From positions 123,676 through 187,675 of the forward strand of contig ML996712.1 in the NCBI GenBank assembly GCA_010356995.1: a stretch of 64,000 nucleotides of DNA, given 5' to 3'. The position numbers were made by a program, and so were the translations under genes. This document shows positions 42,611-52,323 of the stretch, in pieces. This DNA comes from Trichodelitschia bisporula. Lineage: Eukaryota; Ascomycota; Dothideomycetes; Phaeotrichales; Phaeotrichaceae. Below the pieces are notes generated by a model, which worked only from the letters and a program-made list of their open reading frames with translations, was not told the DNA's origin and did no database searches. Position 1 is the stretch's first letter; each line of letters opens with the position of its first letter.

Positions 42611-44137
42611 CGTCGTCGTGTGTCCCCCGGGATCGCCAGTCGGCCTCCCTCCTCCAACTCTGCCGAGGGGCCTTCGCTGTCCGTCCCAGTCTCTCCCGCC
42701 CCTGACGCGCTCCTCAAATGAACAATCATCGTCATAAACCCAGTCCTCCACCCCCCAGCGCCTCGCCCGACATCCAAGCCCTCTGCAGCGAATCACAAAT
42801 CGAGCGCAAAACTGCAGATACCCCCGATCCGGCCCCCCATTCGCTCGGCCCGCACGACGCGCCGCCGTTTGAAAAGAGCTGAGACCTGGGCCGCGGCGGC
42901 CCTGGCTTCCATGGTGCGACCCGATTCGTGCAACATATTGCGCTTGCAGGGTGGCCAGCGCAGAGGGTCTCGCCCTACTCTTGTTCTAGTTCTAATCGTA
43001 CTTCCGCTGACGACGAGATGACTTCTGGATCTCTTTGACAGCCTTTCTGCAGAGTCTGGAAGCACATATAAGCTCGCTCGATGCCTCCTTGCGGTGGTTG
43101 AGCACCAGGCTGATCGGGCCAGGCATGCGGTGCAGACGAGGCCCGGCATAACGCCATCGGTGCGTCGGGCGGGAACGCCCGGTGAGGCACTCACTCCTCA
43201 GGCGGTCGTAAGCCCAACTTCACCGACTGAGATACACACGTAGGATTATTCTATCAAGGCCCAAAGTCGTCGTAACGCCAAGTTATGCGTGTCAGAGTCA
43301 ACTCCAAGACGTGGTTCGAACAGCCAACCTCTTGCCTCCTTCCCCACTCTCTCAATTCCCACAAATGGGACACGGCTGCGCATCCCTCGATCGGTATCAA
43401 CCCGGCCAATCCCTTGTTAGTGTATCGCTGCACTGCCACCCTCGCCACAGCCTGTCTGCCTCTGCCTCGCACATGTACCGCGGAACGGCAGAATGCGCTG
43501 TCTGCGGCCAGTGAGATAGAGGTTACGCGCGTTACTGACGATCGGGATGGCGTTTTGTGGTTGCCTGGTTTGGGTGCCGCGAATGCGCATATGGGGGTGG
43601 CTGTGCGCAGGGCTGTGGCGCTGGTGGCGGTGGCGGGTGCGACATCTGACGTCGGAAGGCTAACCGACGAGGCTGTGGGATCGCTGCTTAAGGAAGTACG
43701 TGATGGTATCGCCGGTGTATCTGGAAATGGGAGAGGAGCAGTAGGAGTCCGTATGGATCTGCTGTTGGGATATCTGGGCGCGCCAGTGGGGGCAAGTTAG
43801 CCTCGTTCTCGAACTCCAATAGCGAGCACAGGAATGGAAGAGCATGGTGAAGCGGAGCGGGTCCTCAGCAGGCTATGTACGTGTAATGGACGGCATATCG
43901 CCATCGAAGAGCTGTCTGCTTCTCCGGGGCGAATTCCCACCTCTCAACTTCAGATGTCCGACTGAATCCACCAGACCCCGATGTGCACAAACATACACAA
44001 ACGTTCCTTCCCGCGGCAAGCAACAAAGCACCGAGCAGTCACCATCGCCCCTACCGTTTTCAACCTCCGCCCGTCATCATCGCTCCTACCCTTTACGCCG
44101 CCCGGCCCCGTCACTCGCAAGTGGTGATAAATCCGAC

Positions 44138-44168
44138 TTCCTCTTCCTCTTCCTCTTCCTCTTCCTCC
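44138..44168. repeat. (TTCCTC)5 microsatellite
   Basis: A perfect hexanucleotide run of pyrimidines ~150 bp upstream of the RTC4-like gene; it may act as a CT-rich promoter block. Confidence 0.85.
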
Positions 44169-44290
44169 ATTTCTCTTCATCAACACCACTTCAATCACCT
44201 ATATATACTACCACCAACGAGACTGCAAGCATTACCCCTCCGAAGTCATCACTCTGTACTCTTCTTCATTTCCCAGTTCGCTGAAAGAAA

Positions 44291-44365
44291 ATGATTCCCA
44301 CTGCAACAAAGCCAACGTCATCATGGTACTCTCCCATATCCCGAGCAGCCGACCAACTTCGCTAA
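44291..44365 (+). promoter_or_regulatory. candidate upstream ORF overlapping the RTC4-like start
   Basis: ATG at 44291 opens a 24-codon frame that ends at 44365, 43 bases past the main ATG at 44323, in another frame. Its AAAATG context is good. If transcribed, it would divert ribosomes from the main start. Confidence 0.4.
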
Positions 44366-44896
44366 AATTTCCAGACCGGGCGGCCTTGGAGGTGCGGCAA
44401 AAACTCAAAAGCAGCGAAGAGGCCGATAAGATCCGGGAGATATGGTCCCCAGGCTTCTACGGCCCTCGTGGCGCCGACTATATGTAAGTCCTACTGCCCA
44501 CCTCCTACGCCTACTCATGCTAACCGTGTCAGTGCTCGGGGAGTTATGTCCAGGCGTCTCCAGAAAATCCTAGAAACTCTGGTTGCGAAGGACCGCTACC
44601 TCGCTGAATGCCAGGTAGGCGGTGTGCTCGAGCGCATCGTCATGCCGGAGGTGGCGAGCGTACTAGCCGCTGAGGATCTAGGTATCACAGTTACTGAAGC
44701 AAGCAATGTGCTGAAGCGCCTCTTGATCCCGCTGGGGTCTGCCGTACCGTCTTCCCTCTTGATGATATACGAGGCGCTGATGGAGGCTGATGCGGACGCG
44801 AAGGAGGAAAAGCCGCGCAAAATGGCGACGAGGGACGCGAAGGAGAAGGCGGCTGCGAAGGTTAGCCAGCGGGTTGAAGATATGGGGGGATACTAG
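44323..44896 (+). CDS. small protein resembling the RTC4-like domain
   Basis: Exons 44323-44483 and 44533-44896; 174 aa. The start at 44323 keeps one frame through MVLSHIPSSRPTSLKFPDRA to the donor at 44484, and the junction reads ADY|IARGVMSRRL. The core, CQVGGVLERIVMPEVASVLAAEDLGITVTEA, resembles the VLVPE..VxLIxEDL pattern of the RTC4-like domain common in basidiomycete proteins (yeast Rtc4 is linked to telomere capping). The match is by eye and moderate. The C-terminus is basic and helical (KEEKPRKMATRDAKEKAAAK). There is no signal peptide or membrane segment. It could instead be an unrelated helical protein. Confidence 0.6.
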
Positions 44897-45164
44897 GGCT
44901 GCCTGGCTTAGCAGAGGCACCTTTACGGGGATATCTCCACGGGGCCATCTCATATACTGTTGCCTATATCAGTCTGGTAAGTCTATCCTCACAGCGCTCA
45001 TTTTGCATCTAACTTGCCCAGTGATGGACTAGAGTTATGGATACTCGCGCCAACAACGGCATTCTCCCCGCCAATTTCCCCGTGTCAATTTCCCCGTCCC
45101 TTTTTCCCTTATCTCTTTCTCCACTACCACGCCACGATGCCCGCCTAAATAATGCTCCTCGACT
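44897..45164. other. short intergenic gap
   Basis: No feature seen apart from a CT-rich stretch (45085-45130), likely the leader of the next ORF. Confidence 0.35.
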
Positions 45165-45686
45165 ATGGCACCCCCAATTGAGAACGGCCCGGTTTCCAAG
45201 CAGACCTTCATCGAGACCAACGCGGCGCATCTTGCAGAGATCCATGCCATGCGCACCCAGCTCGCAGCGGCGGAAGCTGAGGTTGCCAAACTGCGTAGCG
45301 AGGGCGACGTATTCCGCTCCCTCTGCAATACCTCGCAGGCGTGTTCTGCCTGCGGGACTCATCAAAAGCAAGTGTGCGCAAAGGCTCTGGCGCCAAACAT
45401 ACCTCCACCTGCAGCATTCACGACTCATACGCCTGCTCCCTGCGAGATCACAGGGAATCTGGCGCGATCTAACTTCGACGATGCGTCAACGGGTACCTCG
45501 TGTACGACGGGTGACGAACAGGAGCTCACACCTGCTCCCGTTCAGCAGACGGACTGTCAAAATGCTGAAGTGATCGCTCTCACGGAAATGGGCCCCGAGG
45601 TGCGTACAGTGGTTGACAATGTCGCTGAGACTGTTTCTACAGTTGAAGCGGCGGATGTCGACGAGCACAGCATCCGCTGGCCCTGA
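45165..45686 (+). CDS. hypothetical coiled-coil protein
   Basis: An ATG-started frame of 173 aa preceded by a CT-rich leader. Residues ~15-50 form a heptad-like helix (HAMRTQLAAAEAEVAKLRSE), followed by a Cys cluster (SLCNTSQACSACGTHQKQVC) that could bind metal, then an acidic, Thr-rich tail. No family recognised. A 43-nt segment at ~45601-45643 has intron-like ends (GTGCGT..TTTCTACAG); splicing it would replace the last ~29 residues with a different short ending. Its composition is like that of a real small protein, but support is modest. Confidence 0.4.
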   Translation: MAPPIENGPVSKQTFIETNAAHLAEIHAMRTQLAAAEAEVAKLRSEGDVFRSLCNTSQACSACGTHQKQVCAKALAPNIPPPAAFTTHTPAPCEITGNLARSNFDDASTGTSCTTGDEQELTPAPVQQTDCQNAEVIALTEMGPEVRTVVDNVAETVSTVEAADVDEHSIRWP

Positions 45687-47853
45687 AGAATAGTGGGTGG
45701 AGCTAGAATGCTTCAGCTGTGGAAACTCCCTCTGTAGCGGCCCCACTGTTCGACAATCTACCGGACTACAACAACAACGATACCAAGATCAGAGACGTGC
45801 TTGACGGCAAACTCTACCCTCACTTTCATCGCCAGAGGCTTAATCTCTTCCAAAAGCGCACTAATGTGGCTCTCGCAATGTCGCTCAATGGTGTGCAGGT
45901 TGTCAATACCGTACATGGGAGGTTACACCTGTTCTGGTCTTCAACAGGATCGGGGCGGATTTGGACATCTCATGGTCAAGGAGAGGGGACTCGGATTCAA
46001 GAACAAATGCCAGTACTTGGGCAGCGAAGAGATCAGTTCCCACGCGCGTCAGAATCTCCCGGCAGTCCTCGCAACGATGGCGACCTGTTCAGGAAATTCC
46101 ACAAGAAGCTGAATATACTGCAAGATCCCCGTGACATTGCCCTACAACTTTGTGTCTGAATCAGACAATACGCAGATTCAATGGATCTTGATGATTTGAC
46201 CGCAATCTTGTGAGATGTTTGATGTGCATGACGTCGTGATTTAGCCCTCAGCAGCTTTTCCCGGGTATTCGTCTTCAGAGCTCATTTGACATCAAGAGGG
46301 CCATGTTGTGGGAGGCGAGCGGCGAATAGAGGCTCATCTCGCATACTCACAGATGATGGCCACATCGGAAGATGAGAACACGTTTGTAGAGGAGTATCCT
46401 AGATAAATGGGCATGTTTCGCAATGACAACCGCAGCCGTTGCGCTCTCTCCTGTCCTTCGAGCAGCTGAATACATTCAACACCGTTTTTATGACCACCCA
46501 TTTGTTGAGCATCTCCACCTTGTTCGTCATCGCCGATGCTTGCCCCTTCTCCCCCGTAGATGTCGATCGTACCGATGTGTCGAGTTTTGAGGCGCGACCC
46601 ACTGTGCAGGGCCGACTCGGCGAGTCCGTCAACCGGCTTCCTTCTTCCCGCATACTGGGTTTCCCGTGGCGGAGTCCATGATTCTCCAAAGGGCCGTGTG
46701 ATGAACGAGAGAAGGCGCATTGCGATTCCAGGAAGGGACATACCGAGTTGGGGAAGCGGCATGGCAAGGCTGGAAGGAAACCCCGGTGAGCTCGGAAAGA
46801 ATGAGTTGCCCGCCGCTCACCTTTCTTGCCCTTCATCATTCTTCTGACTTCTAATCATACACTTGTTGTTTTGCACCCGAGCCGTGGTGGTTGCTTCCGG
46901 TTATCATCAACCGAAATGCTTGCCATTGGACAAAGTCGACGAGGGGATTGCCCAGCACTCTTGACAAGGAACCTTCAACGGCAACACCCAAAACACGGCT
47001 TTTCGCAAGCTTCTCGGCTGCCGCATGCCGGTTTGTTGGTATGCGGCACTACCCTTCTCCCTCCCGAGCCGTGTGAGGTATGTAGAGTGGCTGGCTTATC
47101 CTTGATCGTCTCCCGTTTGCATATCGTATCGGGCATGAACCGAGAGACGTTGAATCGCACGCGGCCGGCCTCTGGCAGTTCGGAATCGTATTGCACGACA
47201 TGCTGATTCCCGCTTTTGCTGAGGTCATGGCCTGTCCACTGCGGAGAGGGTTGGATAAGACTTTTTCGCCTATCTCATGGGCTTGTAGAACTACTGTATT
47301 GCCTCTGCTGCCCTCCTCCGAGCATCGCTGCTACTTTGTGTGAGAGGAATCCAAACCTGGGGCATTTATTGTGCGTCTTTGTGTGCTTCTGGCTGAGGTA
47401 TAGCTGAGCTAGGCTAATGGTTGCAGTGCTCATGCGCTAGGCAGAAGTCATTATTTCCCATCGAGTTGAAATCGACAACGCTTGTACATACACCGAACAT
47501 TCGCTTTTGAAGGAACTTGCGATTTTGTTCTTTGCTAGGTCTAAGCTCAAACCAGCTCTCCCTGGTCCTCCTGTTACTTCAATATGGATCATTCATCCTG
47601 CGGTTTGAGCCGGGCGACAGCATGGTGGTACAGCGGCGGAAGGCAAGATTCCATCGGCGGCCCACCGCATACCTGCGGTTTTGACATTTCATTGAACACA
47701 ATGGACTCACTCATCGACAAATGGAATCCGATGCTTAATTCTTGGACGTATCTGCGAGATATAGTCATCTTGACGGTCTTCAATGTCTCTCACTCTCAGA
47801 AAGACAGACTCCTCAGTACCTCTGATCACCTAATCCCTTGAACCGCGGTCAAA
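45687..47853. other. gene-poor interval, possible decayed genes
   Basis: Two overlapping plus-strand frames at ~45720-46160 (one ending QDPRDIALQLCV, the other containing FGHLMVKERGLGFKNKCQYL) look like one frameshifted coding piece, but I cannot name it. Minus-strand frames at 46334-46839 and 46975-47196 have no domain and no ATG I trust. Nothing else is supported. Confidence 0.4.
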
Positions 47854-50800
47854 ATGGTCAAAGTCTCGCATCTGGACTCCATCGCGTTCTTTTATCCCAT
47901 TGGGAACACTCCTGCAGTCTGCTACACGCAAACCTTACCCCCAGATCTGGACACCAAAGTTGCGTTGCTGCTGCTGGGGTGTGGCGATGCACGCAGTATT
48001 TTGTTCACATTGCATTCTCATGCGACAGCAGGTAAGTTTCAACGTCATATGCGACCCCAGGTAGTTGACGAAACACATTTAGGCTCATCCACCAAGCTCG
48101 ATTTCACCTGCTGTGACATCGAAGCGGAGATAATCGCCCGCAACATCCTGTTGTTCACCCTTCTCTTGGATGACAGGAACATCGAACTCATTTGGAACAT
48201 CTACTACCACTTCCATGTCGACAATGAATCCTTGGCACTCCTTCGCTCGCAAGCTCGCAAGCTGTTGTCTCTGTCAACGAGCCTCGAGTCCTGGGGCCAG
48301 TCTGCGTACGGGAGCCTCCTGCGCTTCTGTGATACGTCCACTTTCACGCGGGTGGTGCGCCTTTGGCGATTCTATAGCCTTAGTCCTTCGGATGGCGCAG
48401 CCTTCAGCCAACAGCAAAAGGAGTTGAAGGCTAGCTTCAAGACTGCGAAAGACTATCGGAAGGACGTCCCCACTCACATTTCGGGGCTCTCGTCCGCGGC
48501 TCCTTGCTCCCAACTGGCACTCGTGGACTGGCGCAATATGGAGTCGAGCTTTTGGGAGAGTGGGGTGGCAACTGGGAGCAGGCAACTGTTTTCCAACTCC
48601 ACCCTGCTCAATCCAATGTTTGGGGGGCTGCACATCAGCCTCATGCTGCACTACGGTTTACATCCGTTCCTTGGGTTTCACGCTGCGGTGGGGTACGCGA
48701 AAATTGAACCTGGGGCCGGACTCCAACCTGACAGCCCAGAATTCCAAGGCCTTTGCTCTGCTTCTCGAGCTGCCGCGACCGAATTCCGAGCGTGGGCGAA
48801 GAGCTTTCGGCAGATATCAAAGAACGTCGTTATTCGGTTTGCGTCCGCCGATGCGCTGGCGTTTTGTCACGTCCTCCAGCAGAAAGACCGGGCCGAAGGG
48901 ACGTTCTGGTACCGTGACCGGTTGCATTACGATCCGTTGGTTCTGGACTCCCCGGACTACGTGCAAGGCTCGGCACCTGCCTCCTTCGATGTGATCGATA
49001 CCTCTAACCTCGTGGATCATTTGGGACTCTTGAACCTCCTTGCTGGTTGTGCGCCGCTGTTAGTCCCCGGCGCCCATTCGGCCATTTGTACGGAAACGCT
49101 AGCGAGGCTTAAAGGATCCCTGGATGTTGCCGACTCCTTGTTGATGGGCGACATGCCCACAGTTGCCTTGCTTTTTGGTGTCAAGGCAGTACCATACTGG
49201 ACCAATGCATGCACGTTTTCAACCTTGCACGTAACGAACTCTGATTCAAATCCAGGAACATATCCCGCAGGTGGGCAATGCCGCTACCCCATCGCCTGGA
49301 AAAGCATCGGGCCTTGCACTGTCAGTTGGGATCCCAAAGAGCTTGCCCAGTTCCTCTACGGGATGTACCAACGCCTGTTCCAAGATGAGAATTTCGCCTC
49401 CAGACTTTCCAGTTGTGATCCGTTTGGGCCTGGCAGTATGCGCTCAATGTTCTACACCCGGGCCGGGTTGGCCCTCATGCTCTCCAGCATCAAAAGTTTC
49501 CAGTCGGTTGACTGGAAGGCCTTCATGGAGCGCTTCATTTACCTTGTCGAGCGGGACAGGTACCTGGACATGGGCCCCCACAGCATTCAGAGCCTCCATG
49601 TACACCTGCATACCCTTGGGCTATACACGGCTCCAACTTTCACTCCTGACATGGCGGGATTCGCAAGCAAGATTCCGCGGACCCCCCTCCACAATTGGAA
49701 GAATATTCCATCTACTTTGAGCCTCACACTTGTCATCCCTCAGAAAAAGCTTGCCAAAATCAAGGCCAAAATGAGAGAGATCGGCACCCAGCCCTGTCAG
49801 GTCATGTTGCAGTGCTCTGATGGCCGTCAGAACTGTTTCTCGGACCTCCAGATTGGCTTCGGGGAGGTCAAAACAACTGGCTCCAAGTACACGAGTGATT
49901 TCGCCCTCACAGTGAAACCGGACCTCAAGGCGTGGCAGGGTAAGAGTCCATTGATAGTCTCCACTGTAGTGCCGACATGGACCCTTTTCTACGATGGCGA
50001 CCTTTCCACGGACGTCATCTTTTTGTTCAAGTCAACCGTTCATTCTTTGCATATGCTCATACGATATGGAATTCCTGAATACACCCATACGTCGACGCTT
50101 GCAAGCAACGATGTCTTTCTCACAACCAACCCACCCAATCTCCAAGGGTACATGCACGTCCCCTTGAAGCCGACAAGCTCTAGCGGCGTGGATGCGTCTC
50201 TCTCCCCTTCAAGTGTTCCAGATCAACACATTGGAAAGGTTAGCTTCAACGCGTCGTTCGACTCCGGGGCCACTCGAGTCTCCAGTCTCACGGTTCACGT
50301 CGATTACACCTGTACCGAGATTGCAGACCATCTGAGATCCAAGCAAGAAGTCAGCGTGACTCAGCCATCTCCTTTTCAAGTTGAGGTTCGCATCGGAACG
50401 ACCTGCCAGCAGATACACCTGCCGCTACCCCTCAAAATTGGCGGTAGAACTCGAGTTGCCCGAACATCATCCTACATCGATTTCATCGCCACTGTTGCGT
50501 CTCCAGGTTATCTCGCCAGCCGCCCGGACTCCATGTTCCCGGCTATCATCTCCCACAAAATTCCAATCATTGAAAACCTCCCATACATCTTCCTCTCCTG
50601 TCATCCTATTCTGCGCTTCAAACCAAGTCCAGCAGAATGGCTCAAACCGCACGTACTCGCAACGTTTTCCCCGAAGGAGGCATTCCTCCTGGATATGGAA
50701 ATCCATTCCATCCGTAGCGGCTCCCCCAACGCCCCCATTCACCGGCCTGCTAGCGCCAATCTGCGCACATGCTTCAAAGGCGACCTCATGCACATGATCT

Positions 50801-51678
50801 TCCACTTCGCGGGCATCAATAACCACCGGCAATCGAACGTCTTCGTTCTGCAAACCCCGACTTCCAAGTTTGACAGGCTTGTCCTATTTGTCGATGCCCT
50901 GCGTCTCGATCTCAACAGTCAAACCGTGGTACTTGACGCCGCGGTGCTTAACGTAAGTGCAGAACTTGTCTCGCGCTTCGGCAACCTGCTCCGCAAGATT
51001 CCACCCGGACCGATCATTCCAGTCGCCGACGACCAGCTCTATCTATGGAAACACGCACTCGTGGCCTGCGCCGAGCGCTGCCGCGAATGGAGCCATACGC
51101 CTGAGTGCGAGTTCTTACAACAGGGGGCGTGCGCACCCGTGTCCCTCGCGGAAGGCGAGCAATTCCTGTGCTCGTGCGGAATGGGGAAGTTCCCGGATGG
51201 CTATGCGCCGAAGGGTGTGCCGCAGTGGAACACCCTGAAGCAACATTGCGTGCGCGTCGCCATCGCGCCGGTGTACGCGGTGCCGTTCGTCGATGAGAGC
51301 CTAGAGGCCCGGACGCCGCGTGCTTCGCGAGAGGAAGAGGCGAAGTTCAAGGCTTGGATGGATATGATGAGCATGGCTATGTTTTCTGAGATGATGAGCG
51401 CGGCATGTGGAGGGGAAGAGTCCGAGATGCGCGAGCGGGGACGGAGCATGAGGACGGGCGGGGGTGCCAGTGTGCCCCCGGAAGGGAGAGAGGTGGAGTC
51501 TGCTCCCTGCGTGGAGCGGTGCGGTGGATGTGGGAAGGATAAGGGCGCTGCTGGGAAGGAGTTGCTTCAGTGTAAGACGTGCGGGACGAAGTACTGCTGC
51601 CGGGAGTGTCAGGTGAAAGACTGGAAGCTGAGGCATATGAAGGTGTGCAAGAAGCTGGCTGCGGAGCGGAAGGGCTGA
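47854..51678 (+). CDS. DUF4470-MYND zinc finger protein
   Basis: Exons 47854-48031 and 48083-51678; 1257 aa. The N-terminal ~100 residues match DUF4470: FYPIGNTPAVCYTQ, VALLLLGCGDARSILFTLH and, after the intron, KLDFTCCDIEAEIIARN. The C-terminus (~1203-1250) is a MYND finger: C..CGxC...LLQCKTCGTKYCCRECQVKDW and HMKVCKKL, with the complete C6HC ligand set. The ~1,100 residues between have mixed alpha/beta character without a named domain. MYND fingers bind proline-rich partners. Basidiomycete genomes often carry many DUF4470-MYND genes of unknown role. The 51-nt intron has no stop and is a multiple of three, so its retention would add 17 residues and leave the frame intact. Confidence 0.9.
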   Translation: MVKVSHLDSIAFFYPIGNTPAVCYTQTLPPDLDTKVALLLLGCGDARSILFTLHSHATAGKFQRHMRPQVVDETHLGSSTKLDFTCCDIEAEIIARNILLFTLLLDDRNIELIWNIYYHFHVDNESLALLRSQARKLLSLSTSLESWGQSAYGSLLRFCDTSTFTRVVRLWRFYSLSPSDGAAFSQQQKELKASFKTAKDYRKDVPTHISGLSSAAPCSQLALVDWRNMESSFWESGVATGSRQLFSNSTLLNPMFGGLHISLMLHYGLHPFLGFHAAVGYAKIEPGAGLQPDSPEFQGLCSASRAAATEFRAWAKSFRQISKNVVIRFASADALAFCHVLQQKDRAEGTFWYRDRLHYDPLVLDSPDYVQGSAPASFDVIDTSNLVDHLGLLNLLAGCAPLLVPGAHSAICTETLARLKGSLDVADSLLMGDMPTVALLFGVKAVPYWTNACTFSTLHVTNSDSNPGTYPAGGQCRYPIAWKSIGPCTVSWDPKELAQFLYGMYQRLFQDENFASRLSSCDPFGPGSMRSMFYTRAGLALMLSSIKSFQSVDWKAFMERFIYLVERDRYLDMGPHSIQSLHVHLHTLGLYTAPTFTPDMAGFASKIPRTPLHNWKNIPSTLSLTLVIPQKKLAKIKAKMREIGTQPCQVMLQCSDGRQNCFSDLQIGFGEVKTTGSKYTSDFALTVKPDLKAWQGKSPLIVSTVVPTWTLFYDGDLSTDVIFLFKSTVHSLHMLIRYGIPEYTHTSTLASNDVFLTTNPPNLQGYMHVPLKPTSSSGVDASLSPSSVPDQHIGKVSFNASFDSGATRVSSLTVHVDYTCTEIADHLRSKQEVSVTQPSPFQVEVRIGTTCQQIHLPLPLKIGGRTRVARTSSYIDFIATVASPGYLASRPDSMFPAIISHKIPIIENLPYIFLSCHPILRFKPSPAEWLKPHVLATFSPKEAFLLDMEIHSIRSGSPNAPIHRPASANLRTCFKGDLMHMIFHFAGINNHRQSNVFVLQTPTSKFDRLVLFVDALRLDLNSQTVVLDAAVLNVSAELVSRFGNLLRKIPPGPIIPVADDQLYLWKHALVACAERCREWSHTPECEFLQQGACAPVSLAEGEQFLCSCGMGKFPDGYAPKGVPQWNTLKQHCVRVAIAPVYAVPFVDESLEARTPRASREEEAKFKAWMDMMSMAMFSEMMSAACGGEESEMRERGRSMRTGGGASVPPEGREVESAPCVERCGGCGKDKGAAGKELLQCKTCGTKYCCRECQVKDWKLRHMKVCKKLAAERKG

Positions 51679-52323
51679 GCTCGGTGTGTGCGGGTGATGA
51701 TGGGTTGGAGTTGACGTTGGGATTTGGTCATGGGTTGGAATCATCGTGGTATCTCAGTAGATATATTGTATGTGGTCTCAGTATTGTGACTTGGCCGGCG
51801 GCTGCTTTCCATTAGAACTAGAGTCCGCGCTCACGATCAGGACCGCACAAGGCTTTCTTCCCCATAGGCCACAGTCGATGTGCATCAAGCTTCCATATCT
51901 TTTCCAACCGTCCTCGCCTCAGCCACACACCCACCCCGCATCAGCCTTGTTCTTCGAGCCAATGACATGCGCGGAGACAAGATGGCACCGGCACTTGCTT
52001 CCTCGAAATCGCCTTGGCAGATCTTGGGGAGGGCATTCCCGCAAGGCATGGATGTCGATCACTCGGTATCCGACCCGTATGAGACCACATGAGCACGCGG
52101 TGAAAGACAGCTTACAGTCGTGTGGAGTGTGGGACCCTTGAGGCAGTAATCGAGGGAGAAGACGAAGCAGCTTCCATAAACTAGGGGAACCGGCGTGTCC
52201 AGTGTCAAGTGAAAGGAAGTTAATACTATTCGCACTAGAACTAAAAGCTACAGCAAACCCGCAATCGAAAAGAACCTCAAACCTGCGCATTAAAATCCAC
52301 TAGACGAAACCCCTCAAACCCCA
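51679..52323. other. convergent 3' flanks, no gene seen
   Basis: About 0.65 kb between the stops of the MYND and F-box genes. No domain-bearing frame. Confidence 0.45.

Larger units (their letters stand above)
41949..44290. other. gene-poor interval with simple repeats
   Basis: About 2.3 kb. A plus-strand ATG frame at 43285-43800 (171 aa) has a helical second half (AVGSLLKEVRDGIAGVSG) but no known family; I do not call it a gene. A GGTTCGAAC near 43313 resembles a tRNA T-loop, but its flanks do not pair. Homopolymer and microsatellite tracts are listed separately. Confidence 0.4.

Noticed and set aside
42793-43194. 133-codon minus-strand frame
   Set aside because: It begins at GTG, not ATG, is Arg-rich and shows no motif.
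43300-43330. GGTTCGAAC resembling a tRNA T-loop
   Set aside because: Flanking bases do not form the five-pair T stem on either strand, and no acceptor or anticodon arm fits.
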